Source: Palauibacter sp965207805
Lineage (GTDB): Bacteria; Gemmatimonadota; Gemmatimonadetes; Palauibacterales; Palauibacteraceae
DNA length: 64,000 bases
Direction of reading: 5' to 3'
Assembly (NCBI GenBank): GCA_965207805.1
Contig: OZ242312.1
Span: forward strand, 620,001-684,000
Shown here piece by piece: positions 17,221-26,468 of this stretch (position 1 is the stretch's first letter; each line of letters begins with the position of its first letter). The notes under the pieces were generated by a model. It was not told the origin of the DNA. It was given only the letters and a program-made list of their open reading frames with translations, and did not search any database. The position numbers were made by a program, and so were the translations under genes.

Positions 17221-18363
17221 ATGACGGGTCGGCTGGCGATCGACGGCGGCACCCCGGTCCGCACGGCGCCGTGGCCCGGGTGGCCACGCTCCGGGGCCGC
17301 GGAGCGGCGTGCCCTGACCGAGGTGCTCGAATCCGGGCGCTGGGGGCTGGGCGGCGGGGCCGTCCCGGAGCTCGAGGCCCGCTTCGCCGCGCTGCACGGC
17401 GCCCGGTACGCGGTCGCCTGCTGCAACGGCACGATGGCGCTTCAGACCGCCCTCGTCGCCGCCGGCGTGCAGCCCGGCGACGAGGTCATCACGAGCCCGT
17501 ACAGCTTCGTGGCGACGGCCCACGCTATCCGGTCGCTGGGCGCCGTTCCCGTGTTCGTCGACGTGGAGCCCGGGACGCACAACCTGGATCCGGAGCGGAT
17601 CGGGGACGCGATCACGGAGCGCACGACGGCCATCCTGCCCATTCATATCGGCGGACGCCCGGCCGACATGGATCGCGTGAACGACATCGCCACCCGCCGT
17701 GGCCTCCGGGTCGTCGAGGACGCGGCCCAGGCGTGGCTCGCAAGCTGGCGGGGCCGTCCCGTAGGCACGCTGGGCGACGCGGGCGCGTTCAGCTTTCAAT
17801 CGAGCAAGAACCTCACCGCGGGCGAGGGCGGGCTGGTCCTCACGGACGACGAACCGCTCTATCGGCGGGCGTGGTCGTGGCACGACTGCGGACGCGACCC
17901 CGGCGGTTCGCCGCACGAGCACGCGGAGGTCGGTCTCAACCTCCGCATGACCGAGTTCCAGGCGGTCCTCCTTCTCTCCGGCCTGGAACGCCTGCCCGCC
18001 GAACAGGCGATTCGCCAGCAGGCCATGGACGCGCTCGCGACGGGCCTCGCGGAGATCGAAGGCCTTCGGACACCGGACCCAGACGCGCGCGTCACCGCGC
18101 ACGGCTGCCACATCTTCATGGTCCGGCTCGACGAATCCCGGAGGGCTGCGGACCGGCTCGACAAACACCGCTTGATCGAGGCGCTCCGGGCCGAGGGGAT
18201 TCCGGCGCAGCCCGGCTACGGCACGCCGCTCCAGCGGGGGCTGCCCGTGTGCGAGGCGCTCTGCCGTTCGACGATCTGGATCAAGCACCAGGTGCTGCTT
18301 GCCGGGGCCGCCCAGATGCGGGACGTCGTGGATGCGTTCGCGAAAGTCCTGACACCACACTGA
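17221..18363 (+). CDS. DegT/DnrJ/EryC1-family aminotransferase
   Basis: This PLP-dependent sugar aminotransferase type typically adds an amino group to keto-sugar nucleotides. The PLP-binding lysine is K196 in FSFQSSKNLTAGEGG. Other family marks are the Asp of RVVEDAAQAW and CNGTMALQTALVAAGVQPGD. The 380-residue length is usual. It starts with ATG at 17221 after GAGGAG. The zinc alcohol dehydrogenase follows 8 bases after the stop, so they are probably one transcript. No sugar-nucleotide synthesis genes are in view, so the substrate is open. Members of the family also act in cofactor and antibiotic pathways. Confidence 0.85.
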   Translation: MTGRLAIDGGTPVRTAPWPGWPRSGAAERRALTEVLESGRWGLGGGAVPELEARFAALHGARYAVACCNGTMALQTALVAAGVQPGDEVITSPYSFVATAHAIRSLGAVPVFVDVEPGTHNLDPERIGDAITERTTAILPIHIGGRPADMDRVNDIATRRGLRVVEDAAQAWLASWRGRPVGTLGDAGAFSFQSSKNLTAGEGGLVLTDDEPLYRRAWSWHDCGRDPGGSPHEHAEVGLNLRMTEFQAVLLLSGLERLPAEQAIRQQAMDALATGLAEIEGLRTPDPDARVTAHGCHIFMVRLDESRRAADRLDKHRLIEALRAEGIPAQPGYGTPLQRGLPVCEALCRSTIWIKHQVLLAGAAQMRDVVDAFAKVLTPH

Positions 18364-18371
18364 GGGAGGCC

Positions 18372-19418
18372 ATGAAGAGCTACCAGTTCCGCGAGTACGG
18401 TGCGCCGCTAGGACTGGCCGAGCGGCCGACGCCCGAGCCGGCGGGCACGGAGGTGCTCGTCCGCATCCGCGCGTGCGGCGTCTGCCACAGCGACCTGCAC
18501 CTGTGGCAGGGCTACTTCGAGATGGGTGGTGGGCGAAAGCTCGATGTCCGGGCGGTGCGCGAGCTCCCCTTCACGCTCGGCCACGAGATCGTCGGCGAGG
18601 TCGCCGCGGCCGGGCCGAATGCGACGGGCGTCGACATCGGCGATGCCCGCGTCGTCTTCCCGTGGATCGGTTGTGGCGCCTGCGATTTCTGCGACAGCGC
18701 CCGCGAGCACCTCTGCAACGACCCACGCGCCCTCGGCACGCACCTCGACGGGGGCTTCGCGGACCACGTCATCGTCCCGCATCCGCGCTACCTGTTCGAC
18801 TTCGGGGACGTCCCACCCGAGCTGGCCTGCACCTACGCATGCTCGGGCCTCACCGCCTACAGCGCGCTCCGCAAGGCGGAACGATGGCTCGAGGACCAGC
18901 TCGTCATCATCGGGGCCGGCGGCGTCGGCTTCGCCGGCATCCAGCTCGCGAAGGCACTCTTCGACGCCGAACTCATCGTCGTCGAGGTCGACGACGCAAA
19001 GCTCGAGGCGGCTCGACAGGCGGGGGCTGCGCACGTCGTGGACGCCCGCGAGGACGACGCCTCCCGGCGGTTGAAGAAGCTCACAAGGGGCGGCTGCGCG
19101 GCCGTGGTCGACTTCGCCGGCTCCTCGGCGTCCGCCGCCCTCGGTTTCCGGACCGTCGCCAAGAGCGGCGGTCTCGTCGTCGTGGGCCTTCTGGGCGGTT
19201 CGCTCCCGGTACCGCTACCGCTGCTCGTTCTGAAAGACCTCGGCGTCGAGGGGTCCGACCTGGGAAGTCTCGCCGAGATGGGGGAGTTGATGGAGTTGGT
19301 CCGCTCGGGTCACGTCGATCCGATTCCCTACGCGACGCGGCCGATGGCGGAAGCGGAAGCGAGCCTGCGCGACCTGGAGACGGGAAGCGTCGTCGGGAGG
19401 ATCGTCCTCACGGCCTGA
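18372..19418 (+). CDS. Zinc-dependent alcohol dehydrogenase (MDR family)
   Basis: The protein oxidises or reduces an alcohol/carbonyl pair with NAD(P). The 348 residues show the catalytic zinc ligands in ACGVCHSDLH and FTLGHEIVGEV, the structural zinc loop CGACDFCDSAREHLC, and the Rossmann motif VIIGAGGVGFAGIQLAKAL. Everything expected of medium-chain zinc dehydrogenases is present. Its ATG follows a strong GAGGGAGG ribosome site and it lies 8 bases after the aminotransferase gene. Substrate preference cannot be read from the sequence. Confidence 0.88.
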   Translation: MKSYQFREYGAPLGLAERPTPEPAGTEVLVRIRACGVCHSDLHLWQGYFEMGGGRKLDVRAVRELPFTLGHEIVGEVAAAGPNATGVDIGDARVVFPWIGCGACDFCDSAREHLCNDPRALGTHLDGGFADHVIVPHPRYLFDFGDVPPELACTYACSGLTAYSALRKAERWLEDQLVIIGAGGVGFAGIQLAKALFDAELIVVEVDDAKLEAARQAGAAHVVDAREDDASRRLKKLTRGGCAAVVDFAGSSASAALGFRTVAKSGGLVVVGLLGGSLPVPLPLLVLKDLGVEGSDLGSLAEMGELMELVRSGHVDPIPYATRPMAEAEASLRDLETGSVVGRIVLTA

Positions 19419-19421
19419 CGG

Positions 19422-19778
19422 TCAGCAGTCGACGATCTCGATCCTGTCGGGCTGATTCGGCACGGCGCACAGGAACTCGAAGGGTTCGTCGCCGACCGCG
19501 TCGTAGGAATGCGGCGTCCCAGCCGGAATGTAGACGACGTCCCCGGCCTTCACGTGGTGCGTTTCATCCCCGATCGATACCTGGGCCCGTCCCCGGAGCA
19601 CGTACTGCTCGTGTTCGACGGTGTTCGTGTGCCGAGGCATCCCCCCGCCCGGCTGCATGACGAAGCGCCGCAGCGCGAAGTTCGGCCCTTGGTCCGGCCC
19701 GATGAGGACCTGCGTTTCGGTACCGGACCCGGCGGCGACGGGCGTCAGCCCGAACTCCGAGACATGTCGAACGCTCAC
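19422..19778 (-). CDS. Cupin-domain protein
   Basis: The 118-residue protein is a single small cupin barrel. The first metal motif is GGGMPRHTNTVEHEQYVLRG, with two His and a Glu. The second is GDVVYIPAGTPHSYDAVG, with the third His. These are the usual metal ligands of the fold. Such stand-alone cupins include isomerases, dioxygenases and sensors, so no reaction is assigned. GTG start at 19778 behind GGAGA. It is convergent with the alcohol dehydrogenase, only 3 bases apart. Confidence 0.8.
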   Translation of the reverse strand: MSVRHVSEFGLTPVAAGSGTETQVLIGPDQGPNFALRRFVMQPGGGMPRHTNTVEHEQYVLRGRAQVSIGDETHHVKAGDVVYIPAGTPHSYDAVGDEPFEFLCAVPNQPDRIEIVDC

Positions 19779-19858
19779 TCGATCTCTCCTGGATTCCTCG
19801 TCCCGTGCGGCCCGAAACTTGCCCGTCGGCCGGCCCGGTCGCCAGATTCGACGGCCTC

Positions 19859-19931
19859 GCGGGCGTAGCTCAGTTGGCAGAGCGTCAGCCTTCCAAGCTG
19901 AAGGTCGCCGGTTCGACCCCGGTCGCCCGCT
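19859..19931 (+). tRNA. tRNA-Gly (anticodon TCC)
   Basis: Full cloverleaf: acceptor GCGGGCG pairs with CGCCCGC, followed by the discriminator T usual for bacterial tRNA-Gly. The D-arm is GCTC/GAGC, the anticodon loop is CTTCCAA, and the T-loop is TTCGACC. No CCA is encoded. It lies upstream of the NCS2 permease gene on the same strand. Confidence 0.95.
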
Positions 19932-19978
19932 TTGCGCGTGCGTTCGGCATCTCCGTTCCTCAACGATGGATGTGACCG

Positions 19979-21736
19979 ATGGCGGCAGAACCCCGCGACT
20001 TCAACAACGCGATCCAGTACGAGCCCGACGAGACGCCGCCGTACCGGATCGCCATCGGTCTCGCGCTCCAGTACGTGGTGCTCACCATCGCGGCCATCGT
20101 CATCACGGTGGCGATCGTGGTGCGGGCGGCCGGCGGCTCCGAGGACTACCTGTCGTGGGGGAGCTTCGCGGTCCTGATCGTGAGCGGCGTGACCACGGCC
20201 GTGCAGGCCGCCCGCATCGGGCGCATCGGGGCGGGGTACGTCCTCCTCATGGGGACATCGGGTGCGTTCATCGCGGCCTCCGTGACGGCGCTCGTCGAAG
20301 GCGGTCCCGCCCTCCTCGCGTCGCTGGTTATCGCCTCCTCCCTCTTCCAGTTCGTACTCTCGCGGCACCTCGCGTTCCTCAGGCGCATCATCACGCCGGT
20401 GGTGGCGGGGACCGTGATCATGCTGATCGCCGTCACGATCATGCCCCTGCTGTTCGATCTTCTGCGCCAGGTGCCGGAGGGCTCACCTCCGCTGGCGGCG
20501 CCGGTGACGGCGGGCGCGACCGTGCTCGCCACGCTGCTCATCGTGCTCCGGGGCAGCGGCGTCATGCGGCTGTGGGGGCCGGTGATCGGCATCTTCGTCG
20601 GGTGCGTGGCGGCCGTGTCGTTCGGCATCTACGACTTCGAGCGCGTGGCGGCCGCGGGGTGGGTCGGCCTCCCCGCGGCCGGCTGGCCGGGCTTCGGCTT
20701 CAGCCTCGGCCCCGCCTTCTGGGCGCTGCTGCCGACGTTCGTGTTCGTGACGCTGATCGGCGCGATCGAGACGGTGGGCGACGCCGTGGCCATTCAGCGC
20801 GTGTCCTGGCGGCGCAGCCGAGCCACCGACTTCGGAGCGGTGCAGGGCGCGGTCGCCGCCGATGGCCTCGGCAACCTGCTGTCGGGACTGCTGAGCACGG
20901 TCCCGAACACGACCTATTCGTCGAGCATCTCGCTGGCCGAGATCACGGGCGTCGCGGCGCGCCGCGTGGGCGTGTTCATCGGCCTGACCTTCTGCGCGCT
21001 GGCGTTCCTGCCGAAGATTGCGGCGATCGTGCTCGCCATCCCGGACCCGGTCATCGCCGCCTACGGGTTCGTTCTGATCGCGATTCTGTTCGTCATCGGG
21101 GCGCGGGTCGTCATCCAGGACGGCATCGACTATCGCAAGGCGGCGATCGTCGGCGTGTCGTTCTGGGCCGGCGTCGCGTTCCAGGAGGGCGCTCTTTTCA
21201 ACGAGTACCTGAGCCCCGGACTCGCGCCGCTGCTCGAAAACGGGATGACCGCGGGCGGCCTGGTTGCGATCGTCCTCACGGCGTTGCTCGAACTCACGGG
21301 CTCGCGGCCCCTGCGCGTCGAGACGACGCTGAACGTGGAGGCGCTCCCCGCCATCCGGAACTTCCTCGACAAGTTCTCGATCCGGCGCAAGTGGCCTATG
21401 GAGATGAGCGACCGGCTGCTGCAGGCGGCGGAGGAGACGCTGCTTCTCCTGCTCGAGGAGGCGAAGGAGGAGGAAGGCGAAGGAGTCCGGCGTCTGCGCG
21501 TCGTCGCCCGCAAGTGGGAGAATGGGGCCGAACTGGAGTTCATCTCGGCCGGCGGCGCGGGGAACATCGAGGATCAGATCGCCGTTCTGGCCAGCCACGG
21601 CACGGCGGAACCGCAGGAGCACGAAATCTCGCTCCGGATTCTGCAGCACCTGGCCACGTCCGTGAGGCACCAGAAATACCACGACGCGGACATCGTGACG
21701 GTGCACATCGAAGGCCCCGCGCGCGGCGGAGGCTAG
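19979..21736 (+). CDS. NCS2-type purine/uracil permease with a C-terminal soluble domain
   Basis: Residues 20-440 contain about 12-14 membrane helices and the NCS2 core (FVFVTLIGAIETVGDAVAIQ and DGLGNLLSGLLSTVPNTTYS). The protein should be an inner-membrane nucleobase or related permease. Residues 441-585 are a soluble extension (RLLQAAEETLLLLLEEAKEE, NIEDQIAVL, HQKYHDADIVTVHIEG). It looks like a degenerate GHKL/anti-sigma type ATP-binding fold, but no clear ATP motif is visible. The extension suggests regulation of transport by a ligand or partner. ATG at 19979 lies 48 bases after tRNA-Gly. Confidence 0.8.
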   Translation: MAAEPRDFNNAIQYEPDETPPYRIAIGLALQYVVLTIAAIVITVAIVVRAAGGSEDYLSWGSFAVLIVSGVTTAVQAARIGRIGAGYVLLMGTSGAFIAASVTALVEGGPALLASLVIASSLFQFVLSRHLAFLRRIITPVVAGTVIMLIAVTIMPLLFDLLRQVPEGSPPLAAPVTAGATVLATLLIVLRGSGVMRLWGPVIGIFVGCVAAVSFGIYDFERVAAAGWVGLPAAGWPGFGFSLGPAFWALLPTFVFVTLIGAIETVGDAVAIQRVSWRRSRATDFGAVQGAVAADGLGNLLSGLLSTVPNTTYSSSISLAEITGVAARRVGVFIGLTFCALAFLPKIAAIVLAIPDPVIAAYGFVLIAILFVIGARVVIQDGIDYRKAAIVGVSFWAGVAFQEGALFNEYLSPGLAPLLENGMTAGGLVAIVLTALLELTGSRPLRVETTLNVEALPAIRNFLDKFSIRRKWPMEMSDRLLQAAEETLLLLLEEAKEEEGEGVRRLRVVARKWENGAELEFISAGGAGNIEDQIAVLASHGTAEPQEHEISLRILQHLATSVRHQKYHDADIVTVHIEGPARGGG

Positions 21737-21744
21737 CTGCCAGG

Positions 21745-23067
21745 TCAGGGAACGAGACCCTCCGCCGTGGCGAGCAGTCGGTCGCGGTCGAGCACCTCGC
21801 CGCCCAGGATCACGGCGTGGACGCGACGGGCATTGGCGATGTCCTCGAGGGGACTGGCGTCGAACAGCACGATGTCGGCCAGCATGCCGTGCGCCAGCGT
21901 GCCTCTGTCGGGCAACCGTAGCGCTTCCGCGCCCATTCGTGTCGCGGCGATGAGCGTCTCCGCCGGTGTCATGCCGGCCTCCACGTGGGTTTCCATCTCG
22001 CGCTGGAAGGCGAGACCCGGCGGGGCGTTCGCGACCAGGCCGTGGGATCCCATGGTGACCGGACCGCCGGCCTCCGCGTAGCGCACCGTGAACGCGGCCA
22101 TGTTCCGCATCGCCGCCCAGTGCACGTCGCGGCCCTCCTCGCTGAACTCCGGCTCGAAGACGGCCAGCGTGCCATCGAGGTTGACGTTCCGTTCGAGCAT
22201 GAGTTCGATGAGCGCGTCGGCGCGCGGCCCGGCGGGGTCCAGCGCCGCCCACAGCGCGAATCCCCCCTCGCCCCGGTGGATGCTCTCGCGCAGCACCGCC
22301 TGCCGGAACTCCTCCGCCTGCTTCGGCGCGACGAGGGCCCGGCCGAGCGACCTCGTGTGCTCGATCCCGTCCATCCCCAGCCGTATCGCGGCCACGGGGT
22401 CGACGATCTCGAGGTGGCCGTGGACCGGCACGTTGCGGCGGTCGGCCTCCTCGATGACGGCCGCGACCTGCGCGAGCGAGAGCCGGAAATACACCTTCAG
22501 CGACGTCGCGCCCCGATCCATCAGCTCGTTCGCCGCCATCCGTGCGTCCGTCTCGTCCAGCAGGACGCGCGAGATCGTGGGATAGGCCGTGTTGAACCCG
22601 TCGAGGATCGGCCCGGAATAGAGAAGCCGCGGTGCCGGGAGCTCCCTCGCCTCCACGGTGCCGAGCCAGTCCTCGTTGTCCGCGATCCACTGCCCCATCT
22701 CCCGCAGCGTGGTGACGCCGTTGGCCAGGAAGAGGAGCGGCAGTTCGGGGTTCGCGTCGGTTCCCGTCCCGTCGATGGAGGCATGCGGGCCCGGGGAATA
22801 ATGGAAGTGGAGGTCGATGAACCCCGGCGTGAGGAACTTGCCGCTCGCATCGATGCGCTGGGCCCCGGCCGGGATCTCGACCTGCCCCGCCGGCCCGATT
22901 CGCTCGACCCGGTCCCCCCTGACGAGGACGGTCGCGTTCTCGTGAACGGCGCCAGTGCCATCGAAAACCGTACCACCCTCGATCGCCAGCCACCGTTCCT
23001 GCGCCGCGAGGGAGGTTGCAGCGACCAACATCCAGCCGAGGACCAGCGGGGCTCTGGCAGCGCGCAC
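21745..23067 (-). CDS. Exported amidohydrolase (imidazolonepropionase-like)
   Basis: The 440-residue metal-dependent hydrolase is exported: signal peptide ARAPLVLGWMLVAATSLAAQ. Metal-site motifs are GFIDLHFHYSPG (HxH), TSLKVYFRLS (candidate bridging Lys), NVPVHGHLEI and GIEHTRSL. The usual catalytic Asp region reads VTMGSHGLVANAPPG, with His instead of Asp. The GxHG form also occurs in related exported amidohydrolases, so activity is not excluded. The GTG at 23067 is chosen because AGGAGG lies just upstream and the signal peptide starts directly after. A second amidohydrolase gene is divergent, 104 bases away, so the two may share a control region. Confidence 0.8.
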   Translation of the reverse strand: MRAARAPLVLGWMLVAATSLAAQERWLAIEGGTVFDGTGAVHENATVLVRGDRVERIGPAGQVEIPAGAQRIDASGKFLTPGFIDLHFHYSPGPHASIDGTGTDANPELPLLFLANGVTTLREMGQWIADNEDWLGTVEARELPAPRLLYSGPILDGFNTAYPTISRVLLDETDARMAANELMDRGATSLKVYFRLSLAQVAAVIEEADRRNVPVHGHLEIVDPVAAIRLGMDGIEHTRSLGRALVAPKQAEEFRQAVLRESIHRGEGGFALWAALDPAGPRADALIELMLERNVNLDGTLAVFEPEFSEEGRDVHWAAMRNMAAFTVRYAEAGGPVTMGSHGLVANAPPGLAFQREMETHVEAGMTPAETLIAATRMGAEALRLPDRGTLAHGMLADIVLFDASPLEDIANARRVHAVILGGEVLDRDRLLATAEGLVP

Positions 23068-23171
23068 GGTGAACCTCCTGTGGTCAGGTTCTCGAGGAGA
23101 CGCGGGTCTTTCCGGTCCCCGCGACCGCATCTACGCTGAGGAAGATCACGACTCGGCACAAGGAGAGCATC

Positions 23172-24638
23172 ATGCCCGAAGGCGCGTCTCTTCGCGGCGC
23201 ATGGCTTCGTCGCGGATTCCTGTCGGCGCTCGCGGCGCCCCTGTTCGGTCTCAGTCAGACCGCGGCGCAGGATCGCGACGCCCTCTCCGAGGAGGTCCGG
23301 TCCTATCTCAGTGTCTCCGCGCCGATCGTGGCGCTCGAGAACGTACTCCTGTTCGACGGCAGCGGCGGACCCGCACGCTCGGGACAGACCATCGTCATCC
23401 GCGGGAACCGGATCGAGAGCGTCGGCGCGGCGGGCGAGGTCGAAATCCCCCCGGATGCCGAGCGGCTGGACCTGGAAGGCCATTCGGTCATGCCCGGGAT
23501 GGTCGGGCTCCACAACCACATGTTCTACTACCAGTCGACCCCGCGCGCCTCGCAGATGCAGTACTCGGGCCCGCGACTCTATCTCGGGGCCGGGGTCACC
23601 ACGGTACGGACGACCGGGAGCGTCGCCCCGTACCAGGATCTCTCGCTCAAGGGAGCCATCGAGCGCGGAGAGACGCCGGGCCCCCGCATCCTCATCACGG
23701 CCCCTTACGTCATCAGCCCCGGTCCCGACGAGCGGCTTCGGGATCTCGGGATGTACGCGATCCGCGACGAGGACGCCGCGCGCCGGTACGTGCGCTACTG
23801 GGCCGCGGAGGGGGCGGAGTGGATCAAGGCGTACACGCAGATCACGCGCGAGGCGCTCGGCACGATCATCGACGAGGCGCACCGCCAGGGGATAAAGGTG
23901 ACGGCGCACCTGTGCTCCGTGGGCTTTCGCGAGGCGACGGCGATGGGGATCGACAATCTCGAGCACGGCCTGTGGGCCAACTCCGAGTACGACACCACGC
24001 GTGAACCGGACAAATGCAGCCCCAACTACCAGCGAAGTATCGCCGAGCTGGACATGGACGACCCCCGCGTGGCCGAGACGATCTCCGAGATGGTCGCCGC
24101 CGGCGTCGCCATGACTTCCACGGTGGCCGTTGCCGAGCAGGCCACGCCGCTCGTGCCCGACCTCACGGAGCGCGACCTGGAGGCGCTGCCCGACCACGTC
24201 GTCGCGGCGGAGATGGAGCGCCGCTCGATCTTCCGTACGACGGAGATGCCGTGGATGATCGACCTGTTCGAGAACCTGCTCGCGTTCGAACTCGCGTTCG
24301 TGGAGGCGGGAGGCGTGCTGGCGGCGGGCGTGGACCCGGCCTGGGGTGCGCTACCCGGCTACGGAGATCAGCGGAACTTCGAGATCCTCGTCGAGGCGGG
24401 GTTCGAACCGGCGGCCGCCGTCCGGATTGTGAGCGCGAACGGGGCGCGGATTCTCGGCCTCGACGACGAACTGGGCACCATCGCCCCGGGCAGGCTTGCC
24501 GACCTCGTTGTGATCGAGGGCGACATCGAACTCCGGCCCTCCGACATCCGCAACGTCCGCATCGTGTTCAAGAACGGTCTCGGCTACGACCCGGACAGGC
24601 TGACCGCCGCCGTCGCCGGCCAGGTCGGCGTCCGCTGA
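23172..24638 (+). CDS. Exported amidohydrolase, divergent partner of the previous gene
   Basis: The 488-residue protein has a signal peptide with a double arginine (LRRGFLSALAAPLFGLSQTA) and the amidohydrolase fold. The first metal motif is GMVGLHNHMFYY (HxH). Then come AEWIKAYTQITREA (bridging Lys), IKVTAHLCSVG, NLEHGLWANS and the Asp in LAAGVDPAWGALPG. All ligands of an imidazolonepropionase-like peptidase/amidase are present. The closing sandwich is GTIAPGRLADLVVIEGDIEL. AGGAGA precedes the ATG at 23172. It is convergent with the amidohydrolase of the ABC operon (10 bases apart). Confidence 0.82.
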   Translation: MPEGASLRGAWLRRGFLSALAAPLFGLSQTAAQDRDALSEEVRSYLSVSAPIVALENVLLFDGSGGPARSGQTIVIRGNRIESVGAAGEVEIPPDAERLDLEGHSVMPGMVGLHNHMFYYQSTPRASQMQYSGPRLYLGAGVTTVRTTGSVAPYQDLSLKGAIERGETPGPRILITAPYVISPGPDERLRDLGMYAIRDEDAARRYVRYWAAEGAEWIKAYTQITREALGTIIDEAHRQGIKVTAHLCSVGFREATAMGIDNLEHGLWANSEYDTTREPDKCSPNYQRSIAELDMDDPRVAETISEMVAAGVAMTSTVAVAEQATPLVPDLTERDLEALPDHVVAAEMERRSIFRTTEMPWMIDLFENLLAFELAFVEAGGVLAAGVDPAWGALPGYGDQRNFEILVEAGFEPAAAVRIVSANGARILGLDDELGTIAPGRLADLVVIEGDIELRPSDIRNVRIVFKNGLGYDPDRLTAAVAGQVGVR

Positions 24639-24647
24639 CCACCGCGG

Positions 24648-26468
24648 CTAGCGGATCTCGACGTCGTCCAGTTCGAAGGCGAACGATCCGAGCGGGGCCT
24701 GGGCCACGAAAGCGAGGCCGGCGATGATCGACGGGTCGGCGGTGGCGAAGCTCTCGAGCGGAATCTCGACCACGGCCCACTCCGACCCGGCGACGAAGGG
24801 GACCGTGGGCGGCACAGTGGCCGCAGCCCCCGCGCCGAACAGCATCACAGTGTAGGTCCGTCCGTCTCCACGGGTACGGAAGCGGAGGACGCTGCGCCCG
24901 GAGAAATCGAGGGCCTGCATCGGCTGCGGGCCGAGGAACCAGATAGCGCCGCCCCAAGGGAACGCGAACCCCGCTCGGGTCTCGCCGCGCACGACGAGCG
25001 CGCCGTCCTCCACGGCGAGATCCGCCGTGGAGGCGCCCCCGTTCATCGCGTCCGTCGTCACCTGCCAGCCGAACCCGAAACCGGAGTCGAGTCCGTCCTC
25101 GAAGTCGACGACGACCGGCCCATCCGGAGCCGCTGCGATCGCCGGCGACAAGGCCGTCCCGGCGGTTTCGCGGACAACGGGATAGCCGTCCTTCCAGATC
25201 GTGACGATGTCGGCGGTGCGCGTCACGTCCTCCTCCAGGTCGCCTTGTACCAGCAGGAGATCGGCGATGTAGCCCTCGGCAATGCGGCCGCGCTCGGGCA
25301 CGGCGAATGCGTCCGCGGCAACGGACGTAGCGGCGGCCAGCACCTCATGGCTCTCCAGGCCGGCCCGCGCGAGGAGGCGAAGCTCTCCGTGCATCGAGAG
25401 GCCGGTCGCCGTCCCGGGGTTCGGCGCGTCCGTGCCCGCGACGATCCGCACGCCCGCCGCATGGAGCCGTCGCACGTTCTCCAGCGCGATCTCGGGGTCC
25501 GGTCCCTCGGGCATCTCGAACCGGTTGTTCAAGGTCTGCCGTTGCATCGGCGAGACCAGCGATTCGTGCGTCTCGTCGAGGACACGCAGACCGGTGGAGT
25601 CCCCGAACAGTCCCATGATCACGGAAAGGGTGGGGACGACGAAGACGCCCGTCCGGGCGAAGCTGCGAGCGTCCTGCTCGGAGATCGCGGCATCGAACCA
25701 GGTGTGGACCAGGCCATCGGCCCCCAGCGAGACCGCCTCCAGCGCCGCTTCAAGGTCGCTGACGTGGACGACGGCCAGCAGCCCCTCGGCGTGAGCGGCG
25801 GCGATGAGCGCCGCGATCGTCTCGCGCTCCAGAGAGGGGATCTCACCGCGGTAGGCGCTTCCATCCTCGGAAACGATCTTGATCCAGTCGGACCCCTCCT
25901 CCTTCCGCGCCCGCACCCAGGCGGCGGCGCCCGTCGGTCCCGTGAGCGGCTCCACGCGCAGCCCGAACTGCGTACCGTGACCGCCGGGCGCCGTCGCCAG
26001 CATGCCGGCGGAGAAGAGATCGGCTTCGGCCGTCCGCGCGATGTCATCTCGGGCCGTTCTCGCTCCCGCCAGGAGGCCGGAGTCCGTGAACTGGTCGAGC
26101 ACCGAGGTCACGCCGAAGCGCAGCGCGTCGCCCAGCGTCCCGCCGAACGTGTGGACATGGCCGTCGATGAAGCCGGGGAGCAGCGTATGTCCGCGGCCAT
26201 CGACGCGGGCCAGATCGTCCGGCAGTCGGAGCTTCGCGCCGACCCGCCGCACCCGTCCGTCCTCCACCCACACGTCTTGGTGCCGCTCGAACGCGACGCC
26301 GTCGAACAGCGTCACGTCGACGATCGCGAAACTCTCCTCCGGAGCCTCCTGTTCCGGGGCGGCCGCGTCACCCGGGACCGGGAGCGTCGCCAGCGCGCCG
26401 ATGAATCCCGCGACGGCGACAAGAAGAATCCACACGCTTCGCCTGGCGGAGCGGTTCTCCGTGTTCAT
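24648..26468 (-). CDS. Amidohydrolase with C-terminal CIA30-like jelly-roll, last gene of an ABC operon
   Basis: The 606-residue protein has an N-terminal signal or anchor helix (VWILLVAVAGFIGALATLPV). The amidohydrolase domain (residues 45-440) has GFIDGHVHTFGG (HxH), DWIKIVSEDGS (bridging Lys), LLAVVHVSDLE, DGLVHTWFDA and the catalytic Asp in VRIVAGTDAPNPG. Residues 450-606 form a beta-rich domain (VVVDFEDGLDSGFGFGW, FELDDVEI) resembling the CIA30/carbohydrate-binding jelly-roll. Its ATG overlaps the stop of the ABC permease (TCATGA at 26465-26468 on the opposite strand reading), so the two are translationally coupled. It should act outside the inner membrane. Confidence 0.82.
   Translation of the reverse strand: MNTENRSARRSVWILLVAVAGFIGALATLPVPGDAAAPEQEAPEESFAIVDVTLFDGVAFERHQDVWVEDGRVRRVGAKLRLPDDLARVDGRGHTLLPGFIDGHVHTFGGTLGDALRFGVTSVLDQFTDSGLLAGARTARDDIARTAEADLFSAGMLATAPGGHGTQFGLRVEPLTGPTGAAAWVRARKEEGSDWIKIVSEDGSAYRGEIPSLERETIAALIAAAHAEGLLAVVHVSDLEAALEAVSLGADGLVHTWFDAAISEQDARSFARTGVFVVPTLSVIMGLFGDSTGLRVLDETHESLVSPMQRQTLNNRFEMPEGPDPEIALENVRRLHAAGVRIVAGTDAPNPGTATGLSMHGELRLLARAGLESHEVLAAATSVAADAFAVPERGRIAEGYIADLLLVQGDLEEDVTRTADIVTIWKDGYPVVRETAGTALSPAIAAAPDGPVVVDFEDGLDSGFGFGWQVTTDAMNGGASTADLAVEDGALVVRGETRAGFAFPWGGAIWFLGPQPMQALDFSGRSVLRFRTRGDGRTYTVMLFGAGAAATVPPTVPFVAGSEWAVVEIPLESFATADPSIIAGLAFVAQAPLGSFAFELDDVEIR

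Noticed and set aside
22030..22060. His in place of the catalytic Asp in the amidohydrolase at 21745-23067 as a sign of inactivation
   Set aside because: The GxHG form also occurs in related exported amidohydrolases, so it may be normal for the subgroup.
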